Positions 37,721 through 47,167 of a stretch of DNA of 64,000 bases are shown here, in pieces (positions within the stretch are counted from its first letter, which is position 1; the number at the start of each line of letters is the position of its first letter). Below the pieces are notes generated by a model, which was not told the origin of the DNA, ran no database searches, and saw only the letters and a list, made by a program, of their open reading frames with translations. The position numbers and the translations under genes are program-made. The DNA comes from Psychrosphaera saromensis (lineage in GTDB: Bacteria > Pseudomonadota > Gammaproteobacteria > Enterobacterales > Alteromonadaceae): contig NZ_MSCH01000003.1 of the NCBI RefSeq assembly GCF_002954545.1, forward strand, positions 124,001 through 188,000, given 5' to 3'.

Positions 37721-39591
37721 TACAACATTACCTGTCGAGCATCTTGTAAGGTTTTAATTACCTTAAATGCATCTTTTAAATGTGTGCGTTCCAGCCGTGA
37801 AATATCCCCAGGTGATAAATAATTGTTAACTGGTAAATCAGCCAAACTTTTTTTCAGATACAAGCCTAATTTTAATTGGACCAAAAATTCAAATGCATCA
37901 ATCAAACTAAGGGCTGATGAGCGACTCACGACACTATTGCCGGTTTTACATTCTGCCACTTTTTGTAGTCTGCCTATTGTGCAGGTTTCTTCTATTCCCA
38001 AAGCTAAAGCATAAATACGAGCCAAGTCGACAATGGGCGCAATAGCATTATGTTTCAAGTCCATGGTAGATTTATTATCCCCACTTGAGATTAAGACAAA
38101 GTCCCGAATAAAACCTAACGGCGGGCGATTGGACTGCATATTTTTACTTAGGTGAGCCAAAAACAATGTGCTTTTAGTGGTTTTACTCAGCACGTATTTT
38201 TTGATGTCACTAACTAAACTCATTTCGCCATACACAAAACTTAAGTCAAAGAAGATACTAGAATTTAATAGCGCTTGTGGCGATGGGGTGTCAATCCAAG
38301 TTCGAAAATAATCAAGCCATACTTTTTGAGTCTGTCGCCACTTAATATTGCTCGCCATCACATTGCCAGGGCAATAAACAAAACCACATAGGTTTAAGCC
38401 ATCACAGACAAAATTAGCTAATTTTTTAAACCAGTCAAAATGCTCAGGTAATGCACTGTCACTGATTATCAAACCATTATCTTGATCCGAATAGGCTAAC
38501 TGCTCTTGCCTAGCTAATGATCCTGCCGAAAACCAGGCAAAAGGAACGGGAGCTTGTCCTAATTCTTCTTGGCCTAGCTCTATTAGTTTTACAGTAAGTG
38601 CTTTTGATAATGCACTAATACTCTTACCTATTTGTAATCCGGCTATGCCTAGCTTAGTCATTTTCAATTGCACGTCAGGTAACATAACGCCAACTTTAAC
38701 TAATTCATCCACGGTTTTCGCTCGTCGAATAACACTAATGAGATGAGCGGCATTCTGTGCTTCTTTGTGCATTAAGTCGGTAATGGTGATAACGCCATGT
38801 AACTGGCTGTTTTTAGTAACAAGTAAGTGATGGATATTCTTATCCATCATCATGATCAGTCCATCAAAAGCAATACTACTGGCATCTATGCTGTATAAAT
38901 CTTTGGTCATGATCTCACTAACTTGAGTGGTATACGGCAAAGCTTCGGCGACACAACGAACACGAATATCTCTGTCTGTGACTATACCTAACTCTTTGAT
39001 ACCAATTGAGCCTTCCTGCTTTAAAACAACCAGACTGGAGTAGCCTAAACGAGTCATTTTCTCTGCCGCTTGCTGAATCGTTTCATCTTGTGAAATGGTG
39101 GCAGCTTGTTTGGAAATTAAATCCCCAATTAAAGTATTATTTAACGGAGATGCACTTATTTCAGTGGCATGTTGGCTAATGATTGTTTGTTTTAATCTAG
39201 TCTCATGGGAGACAGTTAAAAATTGCATAACGCTTGGGTATTCACCCACGGCCGACAAAACATCATCAAGTTTTAAGCAATAGACTAAGGCATCTTCTTC
39301 TACTACTAAGGTTGAGTTGTTGTTTAAAATTAACTGACGACACAAATCACCTTCGCCGTATTTTTCAATGGTACTTGTTTCATTATTTATACAGGTTCGT
39401 TTTACCAATATGCCTTTTTTGATCAGTAATATCGTGTCTTGTAACTCGTCATTGTCGGTGAGCACCTGGCCTGCGGTAACATAAGTAATGGTTATGTTTT
39501 TTGTTAATTCTTGTAAGACTTGCTTTGGCAAGATATCAAATGGAGGAATTTGTTGAACAAACATGACATGTTCTATTAACTCGCTATTCAT
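37720..39591 (-). CDS. cNMP-binding / CBS-pair / DUF294 nucleotidyltransferase-like protein
   Basis: This 623-residue cytosolic protein has a cyclic-nucleotide-binding-like domain (1-~130, ITYVTAGQVLTDNDELQD), then a CBS pair (~155-285, ...IQQAAEKMTRLGYSSLVV... and IMTKDLYSIDASS). A DUF294 nucleotidyltransferase-like domain (~330-480, FSAGSLARQEQLAYSDQDNGL, with the GSxxR..DxD pattern) and a C-terminal helical domain follow. CBS pairs usually bind adenyl nucleotides, so it could sense energy charge, in line with acetate activation. It is encoded just before the exonuclease and divergent from the symporter operon across 310 bases. Confidence 0.87.
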   Translation of the reverse strand: MNSELIEHVMFVQQIPPFDILPKQVLQELTKNITITYVTAGQVLTDNDELQDTILLIKKGILVKRTCINNETSTIEKYGEGDLCRQLILNNNSTLVVEEDALVYCLKLDDVLSAVGEYPSVMQFLTVSHETRLKQTIISQHATEISASPLNNTLIGDLISKQAATISQDETIQQAAEKMTRLGYSSLVVLKQEGSIGIKELGIVTDRDIRVRCVAEALPYTTQVSEIMTKDLYSIDASSIAFDGLIMMMDKNIHHLLVTKNSQLHGVITITDLMHKEAQNAAHLISVIRRAKTVDELVKVGVMLPDVQLKMTKLGIAGLQIGKSISALSKALTVKLIELGQEELGQAPVPFAWFSAGSLARQEQLAYSDQDNGLIISDSALPEHFDWFKKLANFVCDGLNLCGFVYCPGNVMASNIKWRQTQKVWLDYFRTWIDTPSPQALLNSSIFFDLSFVYGEMSLVSDIKKYVLSKTTKSTLFLAHLSKNMQSNRPPLGFIRDFVLISSGDNKSTMDLKHNAIAPIVDLARIYALALGIEETCTIGRLQKVAECKTGNSVVSRSSALSLIDAFEFLVQLKLGLYLKKSLADLPVNNYLSPGDISRLERTHLKDAFKVIKTLQDARQVML

Positions 39592-39697
39592 CTCTTTTCC
39601 CTAAATCCATTCAAATCTGCAATTTCATTACACATTAATTATTTACATGCTTTATTTTTAAAGGGTTAACGCCATTTTTACAAGATTTAAATCACCT

Positions 39698-39710
39698 CTT
39701 TAGACTAAAG
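39698..39710. promoter_or_regulatory. Candidate operator upstream of the symporter operon
   Basis: CTTTAG-A-CTAAAG is a perfect 13-base palindrome in the 310-base gap between the divergent CBS/DUF294 and DUF4212 genes (39592-39901). Its GACTAAAGT core resembles GACTAAGGT, found twice upstream of acs. I see no gene in the gap. Confidence 0.45.
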
Positions 39711-39901
39711 TTGAATACCGCACATGTAATCTCATTGTTAATGTAATTCTAGTTGGTTGGTGTATCAATGTTGTTGAAGGTCTACGTGCTTAACTTTTAC
39801 GATTCGGCTTTAACAGGGTTAGCTTCTGAGAGTTTAGTTTCCACGACAGCGATACATCACATCTCCCCTTGCAATTAACAGAGATTAATTTGGAGTAAGT
39901 T

Positions 39902-40153
39902 GTGGAAAATAAAACGTCATATTGGCAAGAAAATCTTCGCCTAATATTTATCTGCTTAATAATATGGTTTGTTGTGTCATTTGGTCTAGGCATTATGTTT
40001 GTCGAAGAACTTAACACAATACGATTAGGCGGTTACAAACTCGGATTTTGGTTCGCTCAACAAGGTTCTATCTATACCTTCCTAGGTCTTATTTTTTGGT
40101 ATACCAAAAAAATGAATGACCTAGATAAAAAATATAATGTGGAGGAAGAATAA
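39902..40153 (+). CDS. DUF4212 small subunit of a sodium/solute symporter
   Basis: This 83-residue protein starts with GTG, with GGAG at 39892-39895. Two membrane helices are seen (about 14-34 LIFICLIIWFVVSFGLGIMFV and 45-65), with the conserved GYKLGFWFAQQGSIYTFLGLIFWY that defines DUF4212. Such proteins always precede an SSS-family symporter. Here its stop overlaps the symporter ATG by one base. Confidence 0.92.
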   Translation: MENKTSYWQENLRLIFICLIIWFVVSFGLGIMFVEELNTIRLGGYKLGFWFAQQGSIYTFLGLIFWYTKKMNDLDKKYNVEEE

Positions 40154-41892
40154 TGGAACAGCTGAAACTCTTTACCTATATCGCCGTATTCGGCTCTTTT
40201 GCGTTATATTTCGCTATTGCTTGGTGGGCTCGTGCTACCACAACTAGCGATTTTTATGTTGCAGGTGGTGGTATAACGCCACTACAAAACGGTATGGCTA
40301 TTGGTGCCGACTGGATGAGCGCCGCGTCGTTTATTTCTATGGCGGGCTTAATCGCTTTCCTTGGTTATGGTGGCTCTGTATTTTTAATGGGTTGGACTGG
40401 CGGTTATGTGTTACTCGCTATGCTACTTGCCCCTTATATGCGTAAACACGGTAAATTTACCGTGCCAGAATTTATCGCTGATAGATATTATTCAAAAACA
40501 GCTCGTATAGTTGCTGTTATTTGTTTAATCATCGCTTCATTAACCTACATCATAGGTCAAATGAAAGGTGTAGGCGTTGCTTTCTCTCGCTTCTTAGAAG
40601 TTGAATATGACAATGGTTTATACATAGGTATGGCGGTTGTTTGGGTTTATGCTGTTTTAGGTGGCATGAAAGGTATTACTTACACGCAAATCGCACAATA
40701 TTGTGTACTTATTTTTGCTTATACCATCCCAGCTGTATTTATTTCATTAGAATTAACGGGTAACCCAATTCCACAACTTGGCTTAGGTAGTACACTTGCC
40801 GATGGCAGTGGTATGTACTTACTCGACAAGCTCGACTTAGTCGTTACAGATTTAGGCTTTAAAGAATACACCACAGACAACATGGGCGGTTCAGTTAATA
40901 TGTTCGCTTATACTCTATCATTAATGATAGGTACTGCGGGTCTTCCTCATGTGATCATGCGCTTCTTCACGGTTCCTTCAGTAAAAGCAGCACGTTCATC
41001 TGCAGGTTATGCTTTAGTATTCATCGCGTTACTTTATACAGTTGCTCCAGCTGTTGGCGCAATGGCTCGTTTAAACCTTATGAATACGATTGAACCAGTC
41101 GCTGGTCAAAATTTAGAATATGCAGAACGTCCTCAATGGTTTAAAGATTGGGAAAATACTGGATTATTAAAATACGAAGACAAAAACGGTGATGGTAAAA
41201 TTCAATACACGGCAAATGCAGAAACAAATGAAATGGTTAAAGTTGACCGTGACATTATGGTTCTTGCTAACCCTGCTATTGCGAATTTACCGAACTGGGT
41301 TATTGCACTGGTTGCCGCAGGGGGGATTGCAGCAGCACTGTCCACCGCAGCAGGTTTATTATTAGCTATTTCGTCATCGGTTTCGCACGATTTAATGAAA
41401 GGAGTCTTTACGCCTGACATATCGGAAAAGAATGAACTGTTGGCAGGTCGAGTAGTCATGACAATATCGATCATTGTCGCAGGTTATCTCGGACTCAATC
41501 CGCCTGGATTTGCCGCAGGTACGGTCGCGTTAGCCTTTGGTTTGGCTGCGTCATCTATCTTCCCTGCACTAATGATGGGTATATTCTCTAAACGTATGAA
41601 CAGTAAAGCCGCTATCTGGGGTATGTGTTCTGGTATCGGCGTAACTATGCTGTATGTATTCCAACATAAAGGCATTATGTTTATCCAAGGCACTGATTTC
41701 TTGGGTGGTTTAGAGCCAAACTGGTTCTTTGGAATTTCACCTAACGCATTTGGTGTAATCGGTGCAGTTGTTAACTTTACCGTTGCCTTTGTAATCCTTC
41801 AGTTCTCAGAAGATGCTCCTGAAGAAATTCAAGAGATGGTAGAAAACTTCAGAACTCCAGTGGGTGAAGTAGTTGCGGCACACGATCACTAA
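40153..41892 (+). CDS. Sodium:solute symporter, acetate/ActP-like (VC_2705 subfamily)
   Basis: This 579-residue transporter of about 13 helices has an SSS core (GADWMSAASFISMAGLIAFLGYGG, MGWTGGYVLLAMLLAPYMRKHGKFTVPEFIADRYYS, GMKGITYTQIAQYCVLIFAY). A hydrophilic insertion at about 310-360 contains an EF-hand-like DKNGDGKI segment. With its DUF4212 partner it matches the VC_2705-type symporters linked to acs and crbS, so acetate or a short-chain acid is the likely substrate with Na+. A terminator follows at 41919-41944. Confidence 0.9.
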   Translation: MEQLKLFTYIAVFGSFALYFAIAWWARATTTSDFYVAGGGITPLQNGMAIGADWMSAASFISMAGLIAFLGYGGSVFLMGWTGGYVLLAMLLAPYMRKHGKFTVPEFIADRYYSKTARIVAVICLIIASLTYIIGQMKGVGVAFSRFLEVEYDNGLYIGMAVVWVYAVLGGMKGITYTQIAQYCVLIFAYTIPAVFISLELTGNPIPQLGLGSTLADGSGMYLLDKLDLVVTDLGFKEYTTDNMGGSVNMFAYTLSLMIGTAGLPHVIMRFFTVPSVKAARSSAGYALVFIALLYTVAPAVGAMARLNLMNTIEPVAGQNLEYAERPQWFKDWENTGLLKYEDKNGDGKIQYTANAETNEMVKVDRDIMVLANPAIANLPNWVIALVAAGGIAAALSTAAGLLLAISSSVSHDLMKGVFTPDISEKNELLAGRVVMTISIIVAGYLGLNPPGFAAGTVALAFGLAASSIFPALMMGIFSKRMNSKAAIWGMCSGIGVTMLYVFQHKGIMFIQGTDFLGGLEPNWFFGISPNAFGVIGAVVNFTVAFVILQFSEDAPEEIQEMVENFRTPVGEVVAAHDH

Positions 41893-41918
41893 ACTTTAAG
41901 CAACACCGTTCCTAACTT

Positions 41919-41944
41919 GGCCTCTTCTTAGAGGCCTTTTTTTT
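41919..41944 (+). terminator. Intrinsic terminator of the symporter operon
   Basis: Stem ggcctct (41919-41925) with agaggcc (41930-41936), loop TCTT, and an eight-base T-run. The rest of the gap to 42143 is AT-rich with nothing recognised. Confidence 0.9.
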
Positions 41945-42143
41945 CTCATACTTTTTAGTGAGCTATTTACTTAATTATTGCTTGTTTTGGCTATTGGACT
42001 TAGCTCTCAAATTAAGCTTTTTAATTTAACTATTTAATACCGCTTTTTTGATATAGTCTTTTACATGAGTTTTATTTTTACAGAAATTTTATATAAGCCC
42101 TTATTCGCCCTTAATAAAATCAATTACAATTAACGGATACGAA

Positions 42144-42581
42144 ATGAACAAACATACCAAAACTGCATTATTTGTTGCACCAGTGTTAATAATTTTAGGT
42201 TATATATTGTCGGATATATATGTAGAGAACAAAGCCTACGACGACAAAGTCGTTCAGTTATCACCAATTGGTGTTTGCGACATTATCAACAAGTCTTGCG
42301 TATTAGAAGCAGACGATCTACAAATAAGCATTTATGATGAAAACGGAACAACCTTCGTCAACTCTACATTTCAATTAACTAAAGCGACTTTATTTTTGGT
42401 TGATATAAACGGCCAAAGCACAGAAGTAAAACTACAGATGCACGACAACCCATTTTATTGGAAACAAGAAACTCAGCTAAGGCAGTTAACGTCAAATTCA
42501 GGTGATAAGCACAAACTGAGATTGATAGCTGAAATCAAAGGCGGGAAATACATTAGCGAGTTTTATACTAAGACATTTTAA
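42144..42581 (+). CDS. Hypothetical membrane-anchored protein
   Basis: This 145-residue protein has an N-terminal helix (about 8-25, ALFVAPVLIILGYILSDI), probably an uncleaved anchor. The polar domain behind it is predicted beta-rich, with a Cys pair at ~44 and ~51 (VCDIINKSC) that could form a disulfide. I do not recognise the family. The domain may face the periplasm. It is a single gene followed by the 56-residue ORF at 42675. Confidence 0.6.
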   Translation: MNKHTKTALFVAPVLIILGYILSDIYVENKAYDDKVVQLSPIGVCDIINKSCVLEADDLQISIYDENGTTFVNSTFQLTKATLFLVDINGQSTEVKLQMHDNPFYWKQETQLRQLTSNSGDKHKLRLIAEIKGGKYISEFYTKTF

Positions 42582-42674
42582 ACTATAAAAAGTTAATCCC
42601 CAGCAGGTAATAATTATCACGATTTCAAGTGTAATATATATAATGACCTCAAAATAAACATTAAAGTGAATATT

Positions 42675-42845
42675 ATGTCTGAGAAAAAAGTTAAGTTTGA
42701 ATTTGAGAAAGCAACTAAGAATAGTGTGCGCTACAAAGAAGTACCAGAAGAAGGCATGCCGCCAATTATTGGTAGTATTTATGTGCAAAAATGGTTTGCT
42801 GGCGATACTAAAAATATTGAAGTCGTTATTAACAAAAAAGACTAA
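42675..42845 (+). CDS. Small conserved-looking 56-residue protein
   Basis: A frame of 56 codons with ATG at 42675. The protein is basic and begins KKVKFEFEKATKNSVRYKEV, continuing into PPIIGSIYVQKWFAG and ending NIEVVINKKD. This beta-rich pattern (VRYKEV ... IGSIYVQK) resembles small uncharacterised proteins seen across bacteria. It has no signal or TM. Upstream, AAAGTGAA is only a weak ribosome-binding site. It was missed because it is short. Confidence 0.6.
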   Translation: MSEKKVKFEFEKATKNSVRYKEVPEEGMPPIIGSIYVQKWFAGDTKNIEVVINKKD

Positions 42846-42998
42846 TTAAAAAAGATTAATACACAAGATTAAGCAAACATTAGGCTAATTACAAAGGATG
42901 AGTTACTACTCGTACAACAAAGAGTAACTCATCCCCTATCTATACAATTCATTCCCAACACCCACCAGCAAAAAGCGCATTTAATATACAATTTAACG

Positions 42999-43027
42999 TT
43001 GACCACTACCGACTGGTAAAGTAACAT
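42999..43027 (+). promoter_or_regulatory. Sigma-70-type promoter of the 593-residue BspA-like lipoprotein gene
   Basis: TTGACC (42999-43004), a 17-base spacer and TAACAT (43022-43027). The same arrangement, TTGACC-N17-TATTAT, precedes the giant paralogue on the other strand (62076-62104). The spacer in both holds ACCA-N8-TGGT, overlapping the -35. The bases after the -10 (GCGCGAC) are also shared. The conserved spacer suggests an operator within the promoter. Confidence 0.7.
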
Positions 43028-43106
43028 GCGCGACCTGTACCCAAAGGTAAGGTTTTGTCGTAACCATTATCTAGGCGGACAAATATAAACTTATTTCAAA
43101 TGTTGT

Positions 43107-43130
43107 ATTAGCTTAAAGTTAATTAAAGGA
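43107..43130 (+). promoter_or_regulatory. Leader hairpin and ribosome-binding site of the lipoprotein gene
   Basis: attagc (43107-43112) can pair with gttaat (43118-43123), including one G-U pair, directly before AAAGGA (43125-43130) and the ATG at 43138. The paralogue leader has attagc/gctaat in the same place, so the pairing is kept while a base differs. It may affect translation. Confidence 0.5.
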
Positions 43131-43137
43131 ACCCTTA

Positions 43138-44919
43138 ATGTCTCTATCCTCTCTCACTGTCTTTAACTTCGGTTATCTTGGACTCTCAAATATTATTCGT
43201 AATTGCTCTCGTCTGCTTGTTGCAATCTCTTTTGCATTAACACTAGCTGCTTGTGGTGGAGGAGGTGGTGATTCGGGTGAAGAAGTTATAATAGAGGTAC
43301 CTGTTGATGATGCTACTGATGCTGGTAGTGAAGTAGCTGTAGACACAACAGCTCCAATAATTACCTTAAATGGTGATGCAGAAGTAAATGCTGAATTTGG
43401 TAGTACATACACTGATTTAGGCGCAACTGCGACTGATGATGTGGATGTTGTGGTTGATGTTATTACTACAGGTGTAGATGTGATAGATACATCATCATTT
43501 TCTACTTATACTATTACTTACACAGCAACTGATGCAGCAAACAATACCACAACAAAAACACGCACAGTTACGGTTGTTGATACAACACCGCCTGTTATAA
43601 CTCTAGCTGATGATGAAGATTTCAATTTAGTACAAAATAACCGCTACAGTAAGTACAGCGAGTCTGGCGCTACGGCCTTTGATCTAGCTGATGGAGACAT
43701 TAACGTTGTTATTACTGGCGATGTGGATCATAGCGCAATTGGCACCTACACCATTACTTATACCGCAACAGACAATAGCAATAACATAACAACACTGTCT
43801 CGCAGCGTTAATGTAGAGGAGCAAACGCCATTTATTACGGTATGGGATACAAACCCTGCCGGCACTAATTTTTCTTCAGCAAGTAACCAAATAATAATAG
43901 GCACAGATGGTTCGGGATATAACTTCACTGTTGACTGGGGTGATGGCATCATTGAAGAAAATTTAACAGGAGATACAACCCATACTTATTCAGCCGAAGG
44001 TGAATACACAGTCAAAATAACTGGGGAATTTCCAGGGATATATTTTGGCTATCATACTAGGGGCTACGATAACGACAAATTGTTATCTGTTGAGCAGTGG
44101 GGTAACAACCCTTGGCAAAGTATGGAGAACGCATTTAATGAAACGAATCAAATGACATTTAACGCCACAGACGCACCTGATTTAAGCCAAGTTACAAGAA
44201 TGAATAACATGTTTTACGATTGTTTAGCTTTTAATAGTGATATTAGCCATTGGGATGTTTCTAATGTCACTAATATGAGTGCTATGTTTGAAGAAACAAA
44301 TAGCTTTAATCAAGATATTACTGCTTGGGATGTATCCAGTGTTACTAATATGAGTAGAATGTTTAAATATGCAGATGCATTTAACCAAGATATTAGTGCT
44401 TGGGACGTATCGAGTGTTACTAATATGAGTGAAATGTTTGCCAATACTGAGATTTTCAATCAAAGTTTGAACGATTGGGACGTGTTAAACGTAACCGATA
44501 TGCACGATATGTTTAGTGTAGCAGAAGCTTTTAATCAAGACATTAGCCAATGGGATGTTTCCAATGTAACTACTATGGACCGTATGTTTTATAAAGCAGA
44601 AGTTTTTAACCAGGACATTAGTCAATGGGACACTTCTAGCTTAGTTAATGCATCAAATATGTTTAATGGCGCTACGGCCTTTGATCAAAACCTTGGTGAA
44701 TGGGACATGTCAAATGTAACCAACGTGACTAATATGCTAAGCAGCAGTGGGTTATCAACAGTTAACTATGACGCATTATTGAATGGATGGAGCACGCAAA
44801 TATTAAAACCGAACTTAAATTTTTCGACTAACGCTACTGTTAGCTCTGCAGGGTTGGATGCATGGCAGTACATTGAAAATACTTATAACTGGGTATTCAA
44901 TCACAATAGCCCGTTTTAG
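43138..44919 (+). CDS. BspA-like (DUF285) surface lipoprotein, 593 residues
   Basis: The lipoprotein signal has an extended n-region; the lipobox is LAAC with Cys39, followed by a Gly/Asp-rich tether. Order: two DUF5011/HYR-type Ig-like domains (about 65-230, each with DTTxPxITL ... YTITYTATD), one PKD-like domain (about 235-300, FTVDWGDG), then about eight 25-residue DUF285/BspA repeats (about 330-545, WDVSNVTxMxxMFxxAxxFNQDIS) and a cap (NYDALLNGWS). The start at 43138 has AAAGGA at 43125. DUF285 repeats form leucine-rich-like surface coils in adhesins and are inferred to bind a host, polysaccharide or neighbouring cell. It shares architecture and leader with the giant protein at 57669. Confidence 0.85.
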   Translation: MSLSSLTVFNFGYLGLSNIIRNCSRLLVAISFALTLAACGGGGGDSGEEVIIEVPVDDATDAGSEVAVDTTAPIITLNGDAEVNAEFGSTYTDLGATATDDVDVVVDVITTGVDVIDTSSFSTYTITYTATDAANNTTTKTRTVTVVDTTPPVITLADDEDFNLVQNNRYSKYSESGATAFDLADGDINVVITGDVDHSAIGTYTITYTATDNSNNITTLSRSVNVEEQTPFITVWDTNPAGTNFSSASNQIIIGTDGSGYNFTVDWGDGIIEENLTGDTTHTYSAEGEYTVKITGEFPGIYFGYHTRGYDNDKLLSVEQWGNNPWQSMENAFNETNQMTFNATDAPDLSQVTRMNNMFYDCLAFNSDISHWDVSNVTNMSAMFEETNSFNQDITAWDVSSVTNMSRMFKYADAFNQDISAWDVSSVTNMSEMFANTEIFNQSLNDWDVLNVTDMHDMFSVAEAFNQDISQWDVSNVTTMDRMFYKAEVFNQDISQWDTSSLVNASNMFNGATAFDQNLGEWDMSNVTNVTNMLSSSGLSTVNYDALLNGWSTQILKPNLNFSTNATVSSAGLDAWQYIENTYNWVFNHNSPF

Positions 44920-44934
44920 TGTTATAAAAGGATA

Positions 44935-45522
44935 CGAACAGTTCCGAGTGGCGAGGAGATAAAAGCAGTTTCGAGATTCGAGTGGCGAGTTTCGAGTACA
45001 AAACAAGTTTGAGCTTTTGCTTTTTACTCGTACCTGAAAGCAGTTCCGAGCTGCGAGGCTCGAGTGGCGAGGCCAAAACGAGCTTGAGCTTTTGTTTTTG
45101 CTTTTACTCGTAGCTGAAAGCTGAAGCCAGTTTCGAACTGCGAGCAGCGAGTTTCGAGAAAATACGAAGTTTGTGCTTTTGCTTTTACTCGTACCTGAAA
45201 GCAGTTCCGAGCTGCGAGGCTCGAGTGGCGAGGAGATAAAAGCAGTTTCGAGTGGCGAGTTTCGAGAAAAAGACAGAGCATTTTGGAGAAGAAACGAAAT
45301 TTAAGCTTTTGCTCGTAGCTAGAAACTCGTGGCTCGACGCTGAAGAAATTAAGAGCAGTTTCGAACTGCGAGCAGCGAGTTTCGAAATTTAAGCTTTTGC
45401 TTTTGCTTTTGCTTTTACTCGTAGCTCGAGACTCGATTCTCGTTGCTGAATGAAGTTTCGAAAGGATTTGAGCTTATGTTTTTGCTCGTAGCTACAAACT
45501 CGTAGCTCAGAGCTGAAGAAAA
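44935..45522. repeat. cgag/ctcg word-repeat array A
   Basis: About 590 bases made of short words: gtttcgag, tggcgag, gctgcgag, tacaaaac, agtttgagcttttgcttttactcgta and gctgaag, repeated with variation. Left segments rich in cgag alternate with T-rich centres and right segments rich in ctcg, so several large imperfect hairpins are possible. A 48-base-class segment ending gcgaggagataaaagcagtttcgag occurs twice (about 44946 and 45220). It lies between the convergent lipoprotein gene and rnpB. Small open frames inside are not gene-like. Confidence 0.8.
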
Positions 45523-45524
45523 TT

Positions 45525-45931
<407 letters not shown>

Positions 45932-45938
45932 GGCGCGG

Positions 45939-45944
45939 ATTATA
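45939..45944 (-). promoter_or_regulatory. rnpB promoter -10 box
   Basis: Read on the minus strand, TATAAT is followed by CCGCGCC and then the RNA start at about 45931. A G/C-rich discriminator like this is typical of growth-rate-controlled stable-RNA promoters. The -35 (about 45962-45967) is weak (cgcttt) and falls in the edge of repeat array B. Confidence 0.7.
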
Positions 45945-45961
45945 ATTGATGTAAACCAATA

Positions 45962-46166
45962 AAGCGAGGAAAGATACGGCAGTTTCGAGATACGAGGATA
46001 AGAACAGTTTACGAGTGACGAGTTACTAGTTGCGAGGAAAAGATGGAATAGCTTCGAGCGACGAGCTTCGAAAAAACTCCAAGCTTGAGCTTTTGCTTTT
46101 GCTTTTACTCGTGGCTCGTAGCTCGAGACTCGTGGCTAGAGACTCGCTGCTCGCCGCTCGAGTCTC
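45962..46166. repeat. cgag/ctcg word-repeat array B
   Basis: This array of about 205 bases uses the same vocabulary as array A (gtttcgag, tacgag, gcttttgcttttgcttttactcg, gctcgtagctcgagactcg). The left half is cgag-rich and the right half ctcg-rich, so it can fold into one large stem. It directly follows the rsmI stop codon and precedes the rnpB promoter. Confidence 0.8.
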
Positions 46167-46167
46167 A

Positions 46168-47013
46168 CTACTCCCCTTCTTCCTGCCATGTCAGTGCTAA
46201 CTTATACAAATCATTCTTTTTTAAATCATGTACCTGAGCGGTTATCGCAGCGGCTTTTTTAGTTGGTAGTTCAGCCATTAACAACTTCATTAGTTGTTCG
46301 GCTTCTGGCGACAAGGCTTGTTCGGTTTTATTTGGCGCTAACATCAACACCATTTCACCTTGTTGGCGGTCTTTATCTTCAGCAAACCAATCTATGACTT
46401 TTTGCGCATTACCTTTAACAAAGCTTTCAAAGTGTTTGGTTAACTCTTTGGCTAATACCACTTCTTTATCTTCACCTAGTGTTTGCTTGATATATTCTAA
46501 AGTATCGATAATTCTGCGTGGACTTTCATAAAATACAGTGGTGAAGTCGGCATTTTTATATTTTTCAATTTCGGCGATTCTGGCTTGCTGCTTTACTGGT
46601 AAAAAACCAGCAAACAAAAACTTATCCGTTGGTAATCCAGCAGCACTTAATGCCGTGATCACCGCACTTGGTCCTGGAATAGGATGAATGGTAACGTCTT
46701 GATCTCTGGCAATATTAACTAAATTGTAACCTGGGTCAGAAATTAATGGCGTGCCGGCATCACTTATTAATGCAATATTTTTACCTTCATTAATTAAATC
46801 TATTAAATACTGAGCTTTTTGTTTTTCATTATGATCATGCAAAGCAAACATTTTGGTTTTGATCCCAAAGTGCGACAACAGCCTACCGCTATGGCGTGTG
46901 TCCTCTGCAGCAATCAAATCTACACTATGTAATATGTCCAACGCACGTTGTGTTATGTCAGATAAATTGCCGATTGGAGTGGCAACAATATAAAGAGTTC
47001 CAGCGTCTATCAT
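46168..47013 (-). CDS. rsmI: 16S rRNA (cytidine1402-2'-O)-methyltransferase RsmI
   Basis: This 281-residue SAM-dependent enzyme 2'-O-methylates C1402 of 16S rRNA. I start at 47013 (MIDAGTLYIVATPIGNLSDIT), which aligns with the family; the longer frame to 47094 adds 27 unrelated residues. Conserved blocks are AEDTRHSGRLL, ISDAGTPLISDPGYNLV, GPSAVITALSAAGLPTDKFLFAGFLP and FYESPRRI. It is divergent from lpoA (gap 47014-47167) in the usual gammaproteobacterial order. Confidence 0.95.
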   Translation of the reverse strand: MIDAGTLYIVATPIGNLSDITQRALDILHSVDLIAAEDTRHSGRLLSHFGIKTKMFALHDHNEKQKAQYLIDLINEGKNIALISDAGTPLISDPGYNLVNIARDQDVTIHPIPGPSAVITALSAAGLPTDKFLFAGFLPVKQQARIAEIEKYKNADFTTVFYESPRRIIDTLEYIKQTLGEDKEVVLAKELTKHFESFVKGNAQKVIDWFAEDKDRQQGEMVLMLAPNKTEQALSPEAEQLMKLLMAELPTKKAAAITAQVHDLKKNDLYKLALTWQEEGE

Positions 47014-47167
47014 GTTTGAATGTCTCTTGGCCGTTGTGTAGATGATAATTGGCTTGTATGATACCTTTTTATTCGACGAATAAGTAATACCCATTAATAC
47101 AATTAATTCTGGTTTAAGTTAGAGTAAATTGCGTTAAAATGTATCGAATTATATTCAATTAAGGTGG

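Noticed and set aside
43031-43082. Possible cyclic-di-GMP riboswitch in the lipoprotein leader
   Set aside because: Some GG/CC hairpin bases and a GCGCGAC looked suggestive, but the GEMM core blocks are missing and the two leaders do not keep one shared fold there.
45024-45281. Open frame on the minus strand inside array A
   Set aside because: It is made only of the repeated words; low complexity and no ribosome-binding site.
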